Positions 1 to 12,856 of a stretch of 64,000 nucleotides of DNA are shown in pieces. Below the pieces are notes generated by a model. It did no database searches, had not been told where the DNA came from, and saw only the letters and a program-made list of their open reading frames with translations. Both the position numbers and the translations under genes were made by a program. Where the stretch lies: positions 124,001 through 188,000 of the forward strand of contig JAMAHW010000063.1 of assembly GCA_023627715.1 (NCBI GenBank), given 5' to 3'. Source of the stretch: Periconia sp. R9002. Its lineage: Eukaryota; Ascomycota; Dothideomycetes; Pleosporales; Periconiaceae. Positions within the stretch are counted from its first letter, which is position 1; each line of letters starts with the position of its first letter.

Positions 1-3000
1 GAATCCGGTGGGCTGAGACAACATAGCACTATATTTGCTATCCCAATTCCAGAAGGCATTGCTTAGGCATCACTTAATATAGTACGCAGATACCACCCTT
101 CCGTCATAAAATCCAAAAGAAGAAATTCAGCAGTTCGAATAATAATTACATTTGTTATGCTGTGAAACCAGCAGATACAGCTGGATCGTAGAGCATCCAG
201 ATCCGCGGAGTTTGCAACCACTTCACATACAATGACTTGGAAACTAAACACAACCTTCCAATCAATAACATTAAAGGTAGTTAGGAGAGCCCAATTCCTC
301 ACTTTAGTCGTTCACTTTGCAACTACTATAAATATCAGACAACAAAAGAACCGTGTGATTTCTAATTACATGTTTAGTAGGAATTCAACATTGAATCAAC
401 GCCTATCCAATGAAACGATACTGCTCAGAATCCTCAACAGGGCGAATTCGCTGCATACCACCTGGGCAAACCAGCTTGTCAATCTTCAAGTTTGCCAGCT
501 ACTATGGCGATTACCGGCGCATATTTAATGGTCATAATCTCGTCGGAGACAAGCTTTTCATGTTAGACCTTCTTTTGAAAAGTTGGTACTCACGTTGGCG
601 AGCTCGGTGCTCTCCGGGAGGATTAAGATTCTATGCCGTCAGTGATTTAAAGCTCGTGGTTCAAATTTTCCTCGTGCCGAGTTCCTCGTAGGTACGGCCA
701 AGTTCTTTACGCCGGTTATGTTGATAAAAATTGCTGGTAGGTAGATATTCGCTTTTCGAAATTTTAAAGGGGTAGGCATAGGTTGAATGACACGAGAAAA
801 TGGAACGGAGCATAACGCTGTAATGTATTTGAAGTATCTCGAACTTTATCTTATCTGCAGTCACTGTGTCACGCTCTCTCGTGAGGAAAGTAAGTACTAC
901 CTGAATTACCTATACGTAGTTTAAAAGATATTTAAAAATGGTAAATGCTCTCTCTTGTATACAGCTTCCGCCTCTTGCATCCTAGTAACACCACGTTTTT
1001 TCCCCAAGTTCTAACTGGAGACTTCGCAAATTTACGTGTTAGTGCTCACAGACATATTTTAGGAAAGAGCGTTGCAGTTATAGAAGTGCTTTTCTCCACT
1101 TAATACATTATAGATTTACGCTGATCTTTTCCCTTTGGTTAACAGAGTGGGAGTGGGAGCCTAGGCAGCCACAGTGAATATCTTGCAGCTACTGCCAAAA
1201 AAGACGTCCATCGCACTGGACACAAGTTAGTGTGATGATATGAATGTGCTCATGCTAAGGAAATTGAAGTTACAAACTTGTGTCATCTGTTTGGGCGCAT
1301 GAAAAGTGTAGTGGTAGACTATGAATAGGTTTCGACACTCTGAGAACAAACCTATTAGGCCTTCTTCAGTCGGTACCTAGACTTCCTAAAGCGATGCTTG
1401 TAGTGGCAATTATCTTTGAGAATTGAACGATGGTCATGTCTTTCGAACACACATACGACATTCGACAGTCTGATAAGCATAGTCGTAGGATTCTTGGACA
1501 CTTGCAAGCAAACAATAGGTAGCCAGGCATGTGATGTTTTATGTGAGGGATGTTTACTGAAGTTTATACCAATCAATCGCGAAGAAGAAAACGCTTTTGG
1601 TTACTGAGTTTTATCCAAAATATTCCTCATCTTCGAATTTGAGAATTCTATACTGATCTCGGAGAATCTCCAAGAATTTACAAGTCTGATGACATACACA
1701 GTAGTAGGAACTAAGGAACGAGCAGTCTGGGTCAAGTTGACGACTGGTTTCCGGGGCTTTCGTAAACGAGCCATTCTAGCACGCAAGCACTCTGGTTTGA
1801 TCATGCGATGGTCTCGATTTTCAACATCTCGCTTGTCCGTCAGCATCGCTTCGCTCTTTGCACCTTCCGCGCCGTCAAGTCCGCGCCTAGAGTCTGTCCC
1901 CTGTCACCGTTCGCTCCTGCAATATATAGTGCTGCAGTACGGCACATGATCACAAAATCATACGTATAGCGGACTACGTCTGCCCGGTGTTTCCGCTCCG
2001 TGGACGCACAAGCGAGGTCAAATCCTGAAATATGCGCATATACGAAGCGTGGAAACTCGATCAGCCCGGGAACGTGGCGCACTCGTGCGATTTGCTCGGC
2101 ATTTGGTGACCCCGTAGACTGGATTCACTAGATTCGCTTCCAGAGTTTGACGAGTCTAAACTTTCGTGAAGTATCGCCAGAAACTGTTCAACTACAAGAC
2201 CTTGGAACTCTTAAATTGCTTGTCGCTTTCACATATACATGTGCAATTTCGACTCCCAAGTGAACCGACCAACCAATCATACATTCTTAGATCCATAGCT
2301 ATAGAATGGCCCTTAACAATCTTAGAGATCCACCAATCACACTGGTCGGCCAAAGATGATAACAATTCATCCTATCTTGTTCGGCTCCTACGCACACGAT
2401 CATATAATATAGTTGCATGCTCTTATAGGATAGGCAATTACGTGGTGCTTTTTTAGATGATTAATCTTCACGACCAATGGACCCACCCACGCGAGCTTAT
2501 GCTCTACACGTGTACAGGTAGTCTTTTCGCAACGCGCGCTGGGATGAGATGCGCGGCAGGCAGATTATTTCAGGTCCTTGTTGCTACACATACTATCACC
2601 TTCCTATTCCAAATTCCGCATATTAATTTAAACATCACTTGCCACAATATCCTCGTCTATCCCCCATACTCCAGTATCCCCAGCAGCGAACCAGGGCTAA
2701 CCCTACACTCTTTGGATAATGCATGACGGTAAAGTGAGCGGAGTCAAAAGTTCGAACTATGTAGCATGGATGCAGTAATGAATGTATAGCCTTGGCTTGA
2801 TTTGGCGTTATCGTCGGACGACGGTCATACCGCGGTGTTCAACGGTAGGACAAACGACAGCCCATCGGTGTCGGGGATATGCTACATGCACGCTTGCTGA
2901 CTAGTGAATGAATTTATCAGGTCCAAGGCAGATAACGCTAGTAGTCACAACCATCAAAGATTAGAAGATACACAGAGTTGAAGTCTCCGGTAGACTATGT

Positions 3001-6000
3001 AGAACGTACCTAATTGTCGTCGTTCTACATACCAAGGTATGGCGAAATGACTGAGTGCTGTTCAACAGGTGCATTACTAAGTCTTACGACGTTTAAATGA
3101 CATCACAGGTAAGCACACCATCATCGCCACTCTACCAAATACACATCTCTCACACACCACACACACGCCACCATCAGCACCAAAAATACATACAGCCATC
3201 GTTCGGGCGATGCAAAACCCCCGACGCCAGCTGCATTTTGTAGTGGCAAAATTCAGCCCGGAGTTAATGCGTCCCGAAGCCTTAGGAGAAAGGACAGAAA
3301 AGCACACATCACGCATAGCCCTGCGCTTGCGGAAAGGACCCTTACACATTCTGCAGTATGATATGTCTAGTTACGGGACCTTGGGACAAAATGGAATGGA
3401 ACGTTGACGAACAACGATGTTCCTTTAACGTCATTTTCGTTCTTCGTTGTTGAGAATCGCCGACGCGATCTAGGAGCGGGGTAGAGATCCGCTGCCACAA
3501 CCATTCATCCAACTAAACATAGCTAACGTATGCTATGTTGATATCTTGATAATGCTCATGAAGATGTCTCTTCAACACTTTTCTTCCCTTTTTTTTAAAT
3601 CCCTGTTATTTGCCTATTTTCTCGAGTGTCTAGAAAGACGGTATAACGGGCGGGAATAAGAAAGAACGAGAACCGTATTGGCTGTCGCATTCCGCTCGTG
3701 TGTCGTACAATCACAAAGCACTTGCGCAAGTTGTTTGCCTGTATGAGATGGATGCCGATCTTCCCATGCTGCTTTTGCAAGTGCGCTGATGGGGCTGGCA
3801 TGGTCACATTGGCCAATCTTCCTCATTGTTGATTGGCGAAAATGACTCCAGTACGAACCCAAGGGAAACGGTGTGGATTTCTGCGGCCAGCGCACATTGG
3901 CTCCTCCTCTGGTTGGTATGCAGCGTCTGTTTCGTGCAAAAGCTTAGGGACATTAGGTCGCGGGAACGTGGGTTGCTGTCAATTGTTGGCCTTGTTCAAT
4001 TGTAGTCCATCCACCACACCCTTCTTTGAAATTGGTCACAAAACCACATTGAGTTTGCTTGGATACGTGTCCCGATGGAACAGTTACTGGGAACTGGATA
4101 CGAGATACATCCCATCATTCAAGTACCGAGTACCCAACAATGCATCCAGGTGCAGACTCGGCATGTGCAAAACACGAAATGGCCATGGTTGCTACAAAGT
4201 CCATGTCCATCTTTCGCTCACGTATCGACTTCACCCAACTACCCCGCAAGCCTCGGCATCCCACAGACGTCATAGCGCAAACAGAACGAAAGATCACCAC
4301 ACCACCCCTCTTCCAGAAACATTCCAGGAGATAAAAGCAGAACAGCAGTGATACGCACAATGCATCAAAACCCCAATAAAGACACGCGTCTATTTGATGC
4401 CCCATCACATCATCCCGTCAATGCGTCCGTCGTCCGCCCCGCGCAGACCAACGCATATATCGATCGGCGGACCGGGGGGGCCACTGGAGCCTTTGACGAT
4501 CACTCGAGTAGTGCCATCAGAACTTACTGGACCTAATTGCCGTTAAGCGAGGAGCTGCGAATACAGTGTCGGGGAAATTCGCAAATAACCCACGTGCGTA
4601 GCGAGCTGGCATGTATACGATACACTCCCATATGCGTATGTGATTATGTAGATCGGAGGCAACGCGTAGAATTTTGTTTACTTTTTCAAGCGAAAGATGC
4701 GAAGATGAGGATGGAGAGAAAGGTTCAATGTTTTCTCGTTGAACCAGGACAAATACTATTGGGTGGGAAGCGGGGTCGTAGAAAGGTGTTGGAGTTGGAT
4801 TTTGATGCTTGAAATCGCAAGTCGAAGGATCCAGGAAGTGCACAATTTGATCCATTGATTCGTTTATAGGGTTCGTCTCAAAGCGAACTGTCTTGTGCTC
4901 AAATAATCTTCCCTCTTTCTATGTGCTCTTGTAGACTTTTTTGGTGACTAGGTGATTTAGTTGTAGAAAGCATAGACGAGCGATTGGCCCTTGGTCCATA
5001 TAAATGTTCGAGATACAGATCAGCTCACTGCAACACCATTCAGCACCCATATGTAAAGTTGATATATGATTTTCAAGTTCAAATTAGGATGAAAATCAGC
5101 CTAAGTACTACGCAACCACACGGACTGATCCATCACGTATATAACTTGCATTTGTTTTTACTTGATGAACTGTACAGGACATCCGCAGACACTGACATAG
5201 ATGGCACATAAATCTTGTCAAGTCATACTTACTACTAGTGGTAAGTATACATGTGCACACCGGGGATGGGGCATGTATATGTACTAATACATACATATTT
5301 GTGTCCTCGACTCCCCTGGAATTTCAAAACTCCATACCGAAGGGAAACGACGGTAAATCTACAAGGGCTTTCAATTGTGCAAACAAGTTTTCTTGGGCCA
5401 CTGGTTGTCGATCGTCTATTTTCAATACACAGTACATATTCATAGACACGTATATGTGCGCAGGGCTGCAAGTCGACGATCCCAGCACACCTTCCCCTAC
5501 TCACCAAGACCGCGAAAAAAAAGGCTAAATAAATCAATTCCTGAGACACATCCACGACGCTACAGTACATGCAGGTGACGGAGGAGAGGCCAAGAAGGAC
5601 TGAGGGCATGGAGGCGCATGCCTGAGACCTTTTTGGGGGAATTTGCTGTTTTGTGGATTTGTATATGGTAAGTCTCGGATGCAGCGGTTCCGATGTTTCG
5701 AAGGATGCACTGTAAGAACCATCCGGATAGACGACTACGAGGTTTCTAGCCTTGCTCATGCTCACGGTTTGATTCACCGTCGGCGCTGCTTGACTTGGCT
5801 ATTTTTTTTCCTCGTCTTTTTTTGTGTGCTTGGACTCGGTTTCGAATGCGCATAAGTCTTACTGCGCTGCGTGCATGCGCAACAAACGGTGCGCAAGTGT
5901 GGATATGCCACGTTGTATGAGGCTTGAGCATCTGTGGCATGATTGATGTCTAGTAGAGCAGCAGCCCGTCGAGCGTCGTCGCGGAAACCGATAAGCAGTA

Positions 6001-7881
6001 AAATAAACACCGCACGCTATTTCCTCCACACGTACACATTTGCAGTATGGTGTCCAGCTCGTTTGTTGCTATACATAGCAGCATCTGGTGGAGTCTTTTC
6101 CATCGGAGTGGACTTCTTTCTAATAATTCCTAACAATCCATTAGCCACCAGGCGCAGCTTACGCCCCGCTGGCTGCCTCTGACTACTTCATGTTGGATGT
6201 TGACTCCGTTCAAACTCCAACGCATCCGTCCAACATCAGCATCTTCATCCGGCGTCCAGGCACGCATTCAGGTATCCGATGCCCTTAGATCCAGCAACTG
6301 CCGTGAAGCACACGACTCATACGAGCACGTTGGAAAAAGTGCCCTTGAATACAACAGGGCTAGGTACACGCATGTGCCAATCCATATGTGGATATACGCG
6401 CGCATAGTGTAACTCATCCAAACGTTCACACTTAACTTACAGTAGGGTGCCGCCGAGGGGGGCCTAGAGCAAGCACCGAACCACTCGATCCCATCCATCG
6501 GTTCCTCAGCTAACTCTTACCAACACTATCCGATGGCGTTTCACCACTTCTCCAAAGGAAGACGACGACGTGAGGCCTAAACTGCGCAGGGTAAGCGACG
6601 CATCCCATCAGGGCAAAGTACAGAGTTAGTGTACGAATCGTGGGCTTGGGCCGATTTGCAACCCTCTTTTTCCTTTCCTTCGCTCGCTCTTGGAAGGCAA
6701 GAGTGCACGCGCGCGCAAGCGCGAAGTTGCGCCACCAACTCGGTAAATAAGAAGCAGGAGCAGGAGCAGGAGCAGGAGCACCAGCGTATAACGAAATGTT
6801 TGCTGTCCGCCTTCTTTTTCCCCATTCCCTCCGTACCCTTGCGTATCCCAGGAAAATAGATTAGGTTGCTGAACCATGATGGAAATGACCGAAACCCTCG
6901 AGTAGAAAACGAACAAGGCCCCAATCACACACACAAATACGCTATAGTAGCGGGATGTCACTGTGGGTTGCCTTTTACCTACCTACGCGAACAACTATGC
7001 GCATGCATGCCAGCCCAGTGTCGGAGAAAAACCAAAAAACCGAAACAACTATCCCAATGTACACAAGTACAGCGCGCACGATATTCCGGTCGCTGGGTCC
7101 ATGTGGGTGACCGGATCCTGGGTTCTGTTTTCTGGAACGTGCATGTCTGTTGGGTTGGGAGGGGGGTGGCCTAAAACACCACCATCTTGATAGGGTACCT
7201 ACCTGGTCATTACTTCGTGTTGGATTTTGTAATCAGACAGGTATGGCACATACGCGTACACGCTCATTACATGTGGACAGGAAATGATGATCATCGATCA
7301 GCCGTAGACGGCAAGCAATGTGTCATTGACGACCCTCACACAGAGAGCCATGAGAATGTGGTTCCTCCCTAGCTCTCTTGAAAGGCTAGGACGTGGGTAA
7401 GAATATCTAACAAAGAAGGGAAAGTCCCTAGCAATATACAAATGATACAGAAAAATCAAATAGCCGCCCAGCTCCAACCTGTTTGAAGCCCCATCGTGAT
7501 ATCAATAATGATGCAAATATGCTTATCCAGAGCCAACATGAATCAAAAAGCCCAGAAATGACCCAGAAAACCCACCCGGTATGCCACCGGTTTGTAAAAA
7601 CCATGAAAATGCAAATCGGCTCCTCTGATGGTGGAGATTTTTTGCCCTAAAAAAATAACGCCGTGCTCTGGAACATGCCGAGAAACCCATGGAATAAACC
7701 ACCCATGTGTGGTGCAGTAATCAAGTCGCCAAATCGCCTTGCAAAAAGTATAAGTGAGGTTGAATCGAATCAGACGCCGGTAAATGCTGCCCAAATGCAA
7801 GATGCAGGTCACTGGTATCGACATTCGTAATGATTGCGTCGTGTCGTATTGCAGAAAAAAAATAAGTGCCGCCTTGAGGAC
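1..7881. other. gene-poor intergenic region
   Basis: No gene can be supported in this stretch. Open frames stay below about 180 codons, lack recognisable domains and show no convincing exon chains. The longest plus frame (3,833-4,351) is rich in Ser, Thr, His and Arg and looks like chance. A short hexanucleotide repeat lies at 6,754-6,780. The last few hundred bases probably include the 3' untranslated part of the RGS gene that ends at 7,882. I saw no transposon ends, tRNA or rRNA. Confidence 0.6.
6754..6780. repeat. GCAGGA microsatellite
   Basis: About four and a half tandem copies of GCAGGA are read directly. The tract lies in gene-poor DNA and is not inside a gene that I can support. Confidence 0.9.
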
Positions 7882-9110
7882 CTAGAACAGTCCTCCTTCG
7901 ACTACACCTTGTTCATCCTCCCTCAGATGGCCACCGCTTCTCTTCTTTGGCCACAGTTTGCTGCTCATACGCTTCCAGCTGTCTCTCGTCGCGGTAGCTA
8001 AGCCGGTGTGCTCTCCTCTGCTCGTTCTCGGGCTGGGAGTACCACTACTGGAGCCATTCTCGTAGTATGCTTGCTGGAAATCATTCATTGGATAGTCACT
8101 CATTGGTGGTGTACCAGGAGGAGTGAGTGGATCACTCAATGCCGAAGGGCTTCCACTGCCCGAGTCGTCAGTGAGAGCGTCGCTTCCACTAGCGTAGCCG
8201 AGATTAGCACGAGTAATGGGTGTCGATGAGGAAGTGGCAGGCTGAGAATTGAAGCGGGCGTGAGTGAACGGCCGCGGGTGCATGAAGTTTGACGTTAGCG
8301 ATGACGGGGCGGAAGCGCGTTGGTGTACTGGCATGTGCGGTTGGCTGCGTGTAAGGTGCATGGAACGCTCATCATAGCTACGTGTAGTGGATCTGCTTGT
8401 ACTCGAACTGTAGCTATCGTGTTGACTAACAGGTGTCGGGTGCGCGCTTCGTGGGGAGGCAGAGTTGAGGAAAGAAACAAGCACGCTCTCCTCCATTAAT
8501 TCGTAAATTTTAGAGACAGCTTCATCCAAAGAGGAAGGATGCGGCGGAACGTACGACTCCGAAAGTGCGAGGAGTGTGTCACGAACGTCTGCGGGTAAAT
8601 TTACCTAGTTCTGTTAGCAAAGGTATGACGAGAACGACCAGATGGACATACCTCGCGAGGGCCTGATTCGCGTATGTATGCATCGATAAGGCGCCGCCAG
8701 AGCATAAGCACGTATGCGCATTCGTCCGAGAGAGGAGAGATTGGACTGCCTGGATGTCGATTGACCATCTTCTGGTAGTGTTTCCGGTATCGAGATGCAT
8801 CCATTGTGAATTCCAAATTCTCAAGACAATGGTTCTGCGAAAGGAAGGCCATAAAGGAGCTGAGAGTATACGGCGGCTGTGCAGTGTTGGCGAGAATTTC
8901 TGAGAGGTTTGGTCTACGTCCACTTTGTGAGGGTAGACTCCTTGGTATTGTCACCGTGAGGGGTTTCGGGGGTTGGTGGTAGTCGGAATTGGCCATTTTG
9001 ACGTCTTCGTCTTCAAATTCCATGGAGGTAGTTGATGGTGATGATGCCGTCGAGGAAGGGGTGGAAGGTATCCGTATTGCGGGTGAGGTATTCTGTTTTC
9101 GAGAGTACAT
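7882..9110 (-). CDS. RGS-domain regulator of G-protein signalling
   Basis: Two exons, 9110-8652 and 8604-7882, joined by a 47-nt intron (donor GTATGT, acceptor AACTAG), give about 393 residues. The start is the ATG opening MYSRKQNTS; the frame stays open further upstream but without an ATG that I would choose. Residues about 66-205 match an RGS domain: a helix with PYTLSSFMAFLSQNHCLENL, then FTMDASRYRKHY, and after the intron DEAVSKIYELMEESVLVSFL. RGS proteins speed GTP hydrolysis on G-alpha subunits and so switch off heterotrimeric G-protein signalling at the membrane. The Ser/Thr/Pro-rich C-terminal half looks disordered and ends in a basic patch (WKRMSSKLWPKKRSG). The single RGS domain near the N-terminus resembles the short fungal RgsA/Rgs2-like class, but the subclass is inferred. 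Confidence 0.88.
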
Positions 9111-9846
9111 GACGCTCCTCCGCAACTGCTTGTACACCCTGCGGGTGGTATAAGTGCCTTGACTATAAAAGCCTTCACCAGAGCAAAATTGCGGATGGAG
9201 TTGATGCGCCAGCTTGGGGGATGGGGCACAGGGTGCTGTAGAACCCAATGATGAGGAGAAGATGGCGTTCAAGAAGGGTTATGTTGCGTGCGTCGGGTAC
9301 GAGAGCATGGACGATGAGGTTTGGCGACTATGGAAGGTTGGGTTGTGCGATAGGGAGCCACAGTTTCTGGCCGCGTGGTGGTACCACGTCTTCTCGAAGG
9401 GCAACACGACAGCGTAGAGGACGGGTTACGAGTACAGGTAGTACGGCTGTCCAAACAGGGGTATGTGAGGACGCGGGTCGGAAGTGCCTGTGTAGTCGTG
9501 TGTGTAGCACGAGGCGGCTACGAGGAGAAGGCGAGAATGTAGCGGCTTTAGGTGGTGTGAGTGGTGTGAGTGGAGGAGGAGATGGTAGGGTGTTGTGGTG
9601 AGTGCGGATCTGGTTGTGCGGAGAGTCGGAATGGTTGCGACAAGAGCGGCTCGGCGTGGTTTTGAGGAAGAGTGAGTGGTCAGTGGGCGGGACTACCTCA
9701 GTAGTGAGCGGCCTAAACTTTTGACGGAGAGGTGGAGCGCGTGTTGGACTGAGGGATGGGATGGGAAGATGAGATGGGGCAGCGGAGGCAGAGAAAGAGG
9801 AAAAGCGCCCATGTCACAGCGGCCAAAGGCGCAGAAGGAGCGCCGG

Positions 9847-9910
9847 GGGGGGCTGGCGGGCAGGTGCGAGGGGGTAGGGGTGCTAGGGACGCTAGGGGTG
9901 TTAGGGGCAG
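9847..9910 (+). other. G-rich tract with many G-runs
   Basis: The plus strand carries repeated runs of three to seven G, including one TTAGGGG unit. On paper it can form G-quadruplexes. It lies about 740 bp upstream of the RGS start codon, on the strand opposite to that gene. Confidence 0.7.
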
Positions 9911-10097
9911 AATGGATGTGGGTCTGCTTAAAGCGGCGTGGGCCTGGCATTGGCCGCGCGCACTTCTGGATTATTCTAGTCGATGCAGGGGGCAGGGGCC
10001 AACCACAGCAATATCGCTGCGGCACCCCAGTCCGTTTCAAATCTCCTCTTTTCCCTCACGCCTCTGCCAGTCTGCCTCTCTCTCTGCCGCTGCTTGC

Positions 10098-10117
10098 TGT
10101 CCTGTCCTGTCCTGTCC
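10098..10117. repeat. CTGTC pentanucleotide repeat
   Basis: About four tandem copies of a CTGTC/TGTCC unit are read directly in the intergenic region. Confidence 0.85.
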
Positions 10118-10280
10118 CAACCACAGCGAGCCTTGCCTGCAGAGCCCTGAACTCTGGTATCACGCATTTAACCATGCGTGTGCATATCTAAGATAGATGC
10201 ATACCCACCATATGTACCCCTACTCAACAATGCAGCTGCGGAATCGGCAATATACCGTACCCTATCTGCTAGAGATGTAG

Positions 10281-10317
10281 GTAATGGTATACTATAGCAC
10301 AGTTACAGTACCATTAC
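10281..10317. repeat. 9-bp inverted repeat (hairpin)
   Basis: GTAATGGTA at 10,281-10,289 is the exact reverse complement of TACCATTAC at 10,309-10,317, with a 19-nt loop. No gene is attached to it. Its function is unknown. Confidence 0.6.
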
Positions 10318-11204
10318 ACCAGAAACGGCACCGGTTATGCCATCATCACATGGTATTGTGTCGCGTTGGCTTTGTCCGTGGCCCCGTATTCCCGAACCAC
10401 CAATCATTCAAACGAGCGAATACAATACCTCCAGTCACGTACTAGGGGACATGCCGCTTTACACCGTATTAGCGCCACCAGCGCACATACTCGTGACATT
10501 GTCGACATGTTGCTTTTCTGTGTAGAGCAACACGAGCCCCAACGTGTTCAAGTTGGATTGCAAATTTCCAAAATGATCAAACATTGCCCAATCCGACTCG
10601 CTCGTTCCTCAACTTCCAAAGGAGCGGGACAGCGGCCAAAATTCCATCTTAGCGCCTGGTACACACAGTCATGGCAGGTGAAACCGACACTTGTCTGACA
10701 AAAAGCCCTCCCACAACCTACCTACGCAAAAACACTTTGCTACTTGCAGTTTATGATAGCTGGATTGAAACAGTCCCACCACAGCCTACTAAGTTACGTT
10801 GCGACCCATTCCTATGTCATCAACAATCTTCGACTTACGTAGTGATTGTTCCATCTGCTGGACGGACACAGGCAGTTCCTAACGATAGTGGGCCACGAGC
10901 TACCGTAATCCGCAAGACGCCGTCGCGCACGTCAGGCAAACATGAAATCCCACACACTAGGTCTTAGTCTGTTAGCGCACACGTAAAATGGCTCTAGGTA
11001 CAAATATATCGCGCTCTGTATGTTCGATTGTCCATCTTCAATTACTTATCTACTCTCTTCAATTATGCCCATGTCCAAGACGAAGCTTATCGTATCTCCT
11101 CTCGTTGAATATGGTGGCTGTTTTAGCCGGGCGTACAAGTTCGCCTCCGATCCGACCATGTTGACAACCTGGGCGAAAGAAAAAAGAAGAAGCATACGAG
11201 AGCC

Positions 11205-11691
11205 TGTACAGTAAGTACAGTAAACTAAAAAATGTCCGAGCAGCGTGAGACGATAAAGAAAACCAATGATGCCATACGCGACCGAGCCCCACAGATTGGG
11301 CGGCTGCCATAGGCTGAGTGCCACCACAGAGCAACGCCCTGCCGATGCCAAGGACGGTAAAGTATCAACTCTCTGCTGCTTGTACAGTACAGTACAGCAC
11401 CCACACGTACTTTGTAGCACAGTGTCTACTTGCAGCCCGTGCGCTGGCTGACTCCATTGCCTGCCCTACAGTTGGGGGCAAATCTTGCAGAAAAATCATG
11501 TCCTCTACTAGGGCACGGCTAGCCGCGCGCCCTCTCTCTCTCGATCCTCTGTACCCACCCAAGTACGAGCGTGTGGCTGCTGTTTGCTCAAATGGCCTCG
11601 AAAGCCACGGCACCGCCCGACGCTCCATACGAATCCAATCGCTCGTGTGTGTGAGTGAATGTGGCCTTTGACTTACTGTACTTACTGTACA
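11205..11691. repeat. paired 19-bp inverted repeats, TACAGTA-rich
   Basis: TGTACAGTAAGTACAGTAA at 11,205-11,223 has its perfect reverse complement at 11,673-11,691. A related tandem TACAG tract sits between them at 11,381-11,400. The spacing is about 450 bp. No transposase frame lies between, so this may be a remnant of a small non-autonomous element or paired regulatory sites. Confidence 0.55.
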
Positions 11692-12856
11692 TACCGTGCT
11701 GTGTTGCCCAAACTCGCAACGGGGCCCACATGACTTTTCAACAAGGCAATCAATACCCTTCCCCTGCCTCCCCTGGGCTGTGCCGCTGCCCTGTCCACGC
11801 TCGTCCTTCCTTCCTTCTTCTTTCCTTCCATTCCTTCCATGCATGGAAACATTCCAGAATCTTTCCTAACCTGGATTGGGCTGCGTGGCGCTTACTGTCG
11901 ATCTCGCTTAATCATTGATTCGACCTCGTGCCTCAACCGCCATCATCACGGACTTCGCTCTTTGCACCGTCTAACTAATCATCAGGAGTCCCATCCTCGG
12001 CACCCCAACCACTCCCCCTATCGGACCAGCCTTGCGCCTTCATGCACGGTGGAGAGCCTCTTAATGCCGAGCGCCATCGCTGCATCGTTAAGTTCCCAAC
12101 AATCGCTACATGGCCAACGCCCACCGCTAAAACCGGAATACGAAAAACATTGCTGCTTAGGGCAATTGAAATTTTTCTGTGGCCCATGCCAAAAACCTGC
12201 CTGCTGGTCTCACCTCACCGCTACATCAATCAGTATTTTCTTCGTCTGGTCCCTCTTGTCTCCAGGGCAAATCATAGTCAGAGGGTGATGACACCCAGGC
12301 AAATTCTAGACGCTCGCACGAACCGTTCCATAGTCTGACTTCTGGCACCAGTGTTCAGAAACACAGACATCTGCGATGGGGTCGTCCTTCCTCGTACGGA
12401 CCACCTCCGCTCAACATGTAACCAGGGAATCGAGCGTGCGGATTGCACAGTGATCTTTAGGTAGTCTTCGCTGTATCCACATGCTGTCGTTTCCGACCCG
12501 ATGTCAAGGCTGGTGTTCCGAACGCACTGGCTTTTTCTGTGTGGTCACGCTGCTCCGCTACTCATAACTGAAACGTGACAAGTGCATCTAACTTTATGTC
12601 ATCGCTATTAGATACATTGACGTGCCGTGCGCGAGTGGGCAGCTTGCCGTGAAACGTAGAGGATGATGAACAGTCAAGTAAATCAGTTCTACATTGATCA
12701 AGCAACAGCTGGCCTAAGAAATCCTCAAGAATCCACCTCAGCTTCTCCCTAGCAACAAAGCATCTTGTAAACACTGGTGGGCGTAGAGACGTCAATAGTG
12801 AAACCGCCCTCCAAACCGTCCTCGAATAGGATCCCCGGATCTCAGTAAACATCGCA

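Larger units (their letters stand above)
9111..12856. other. intergenic, upstream of the RGS gene
   Basis: No gene is supported. The RGS promoter side holds a strongly G-rich tract (9,847-9,910) and a CTGTC-type tandem repeat near 10,098-10,117. Further right are a 9-bp hairpin (10,281-10,317), a cluster of TACAGTA-like sequences and a 19-bp inverted repeat (11,205 and 11,673). A minus-strand open frame at 12,562-12,852 starts 5 nt beyond the RUS stop but resembles nothing I know. It could be chance or an alternative tail reached through the GTAAGG just before that stop. Confidence 0.6.

Noticed and set aside
3833..4351. 172-codon plus-strand open frame in the left gap
   Set aside because: No domain, low-complexity composition, overlapping frames on both strands and no exon partners.
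5235..5777. 180-codon minus-strand open frame
   Set aside because: No recognisable fold or family and no supporting splice structure; it overlaps several other frames.
12562..12852. Minus-strand frame right after the RUS stop as a separate gene
   Set aside because: Only 5 nt from the RUS stop, no family match and no promoter space; an alternative tail cannot be excluded but is not supported.
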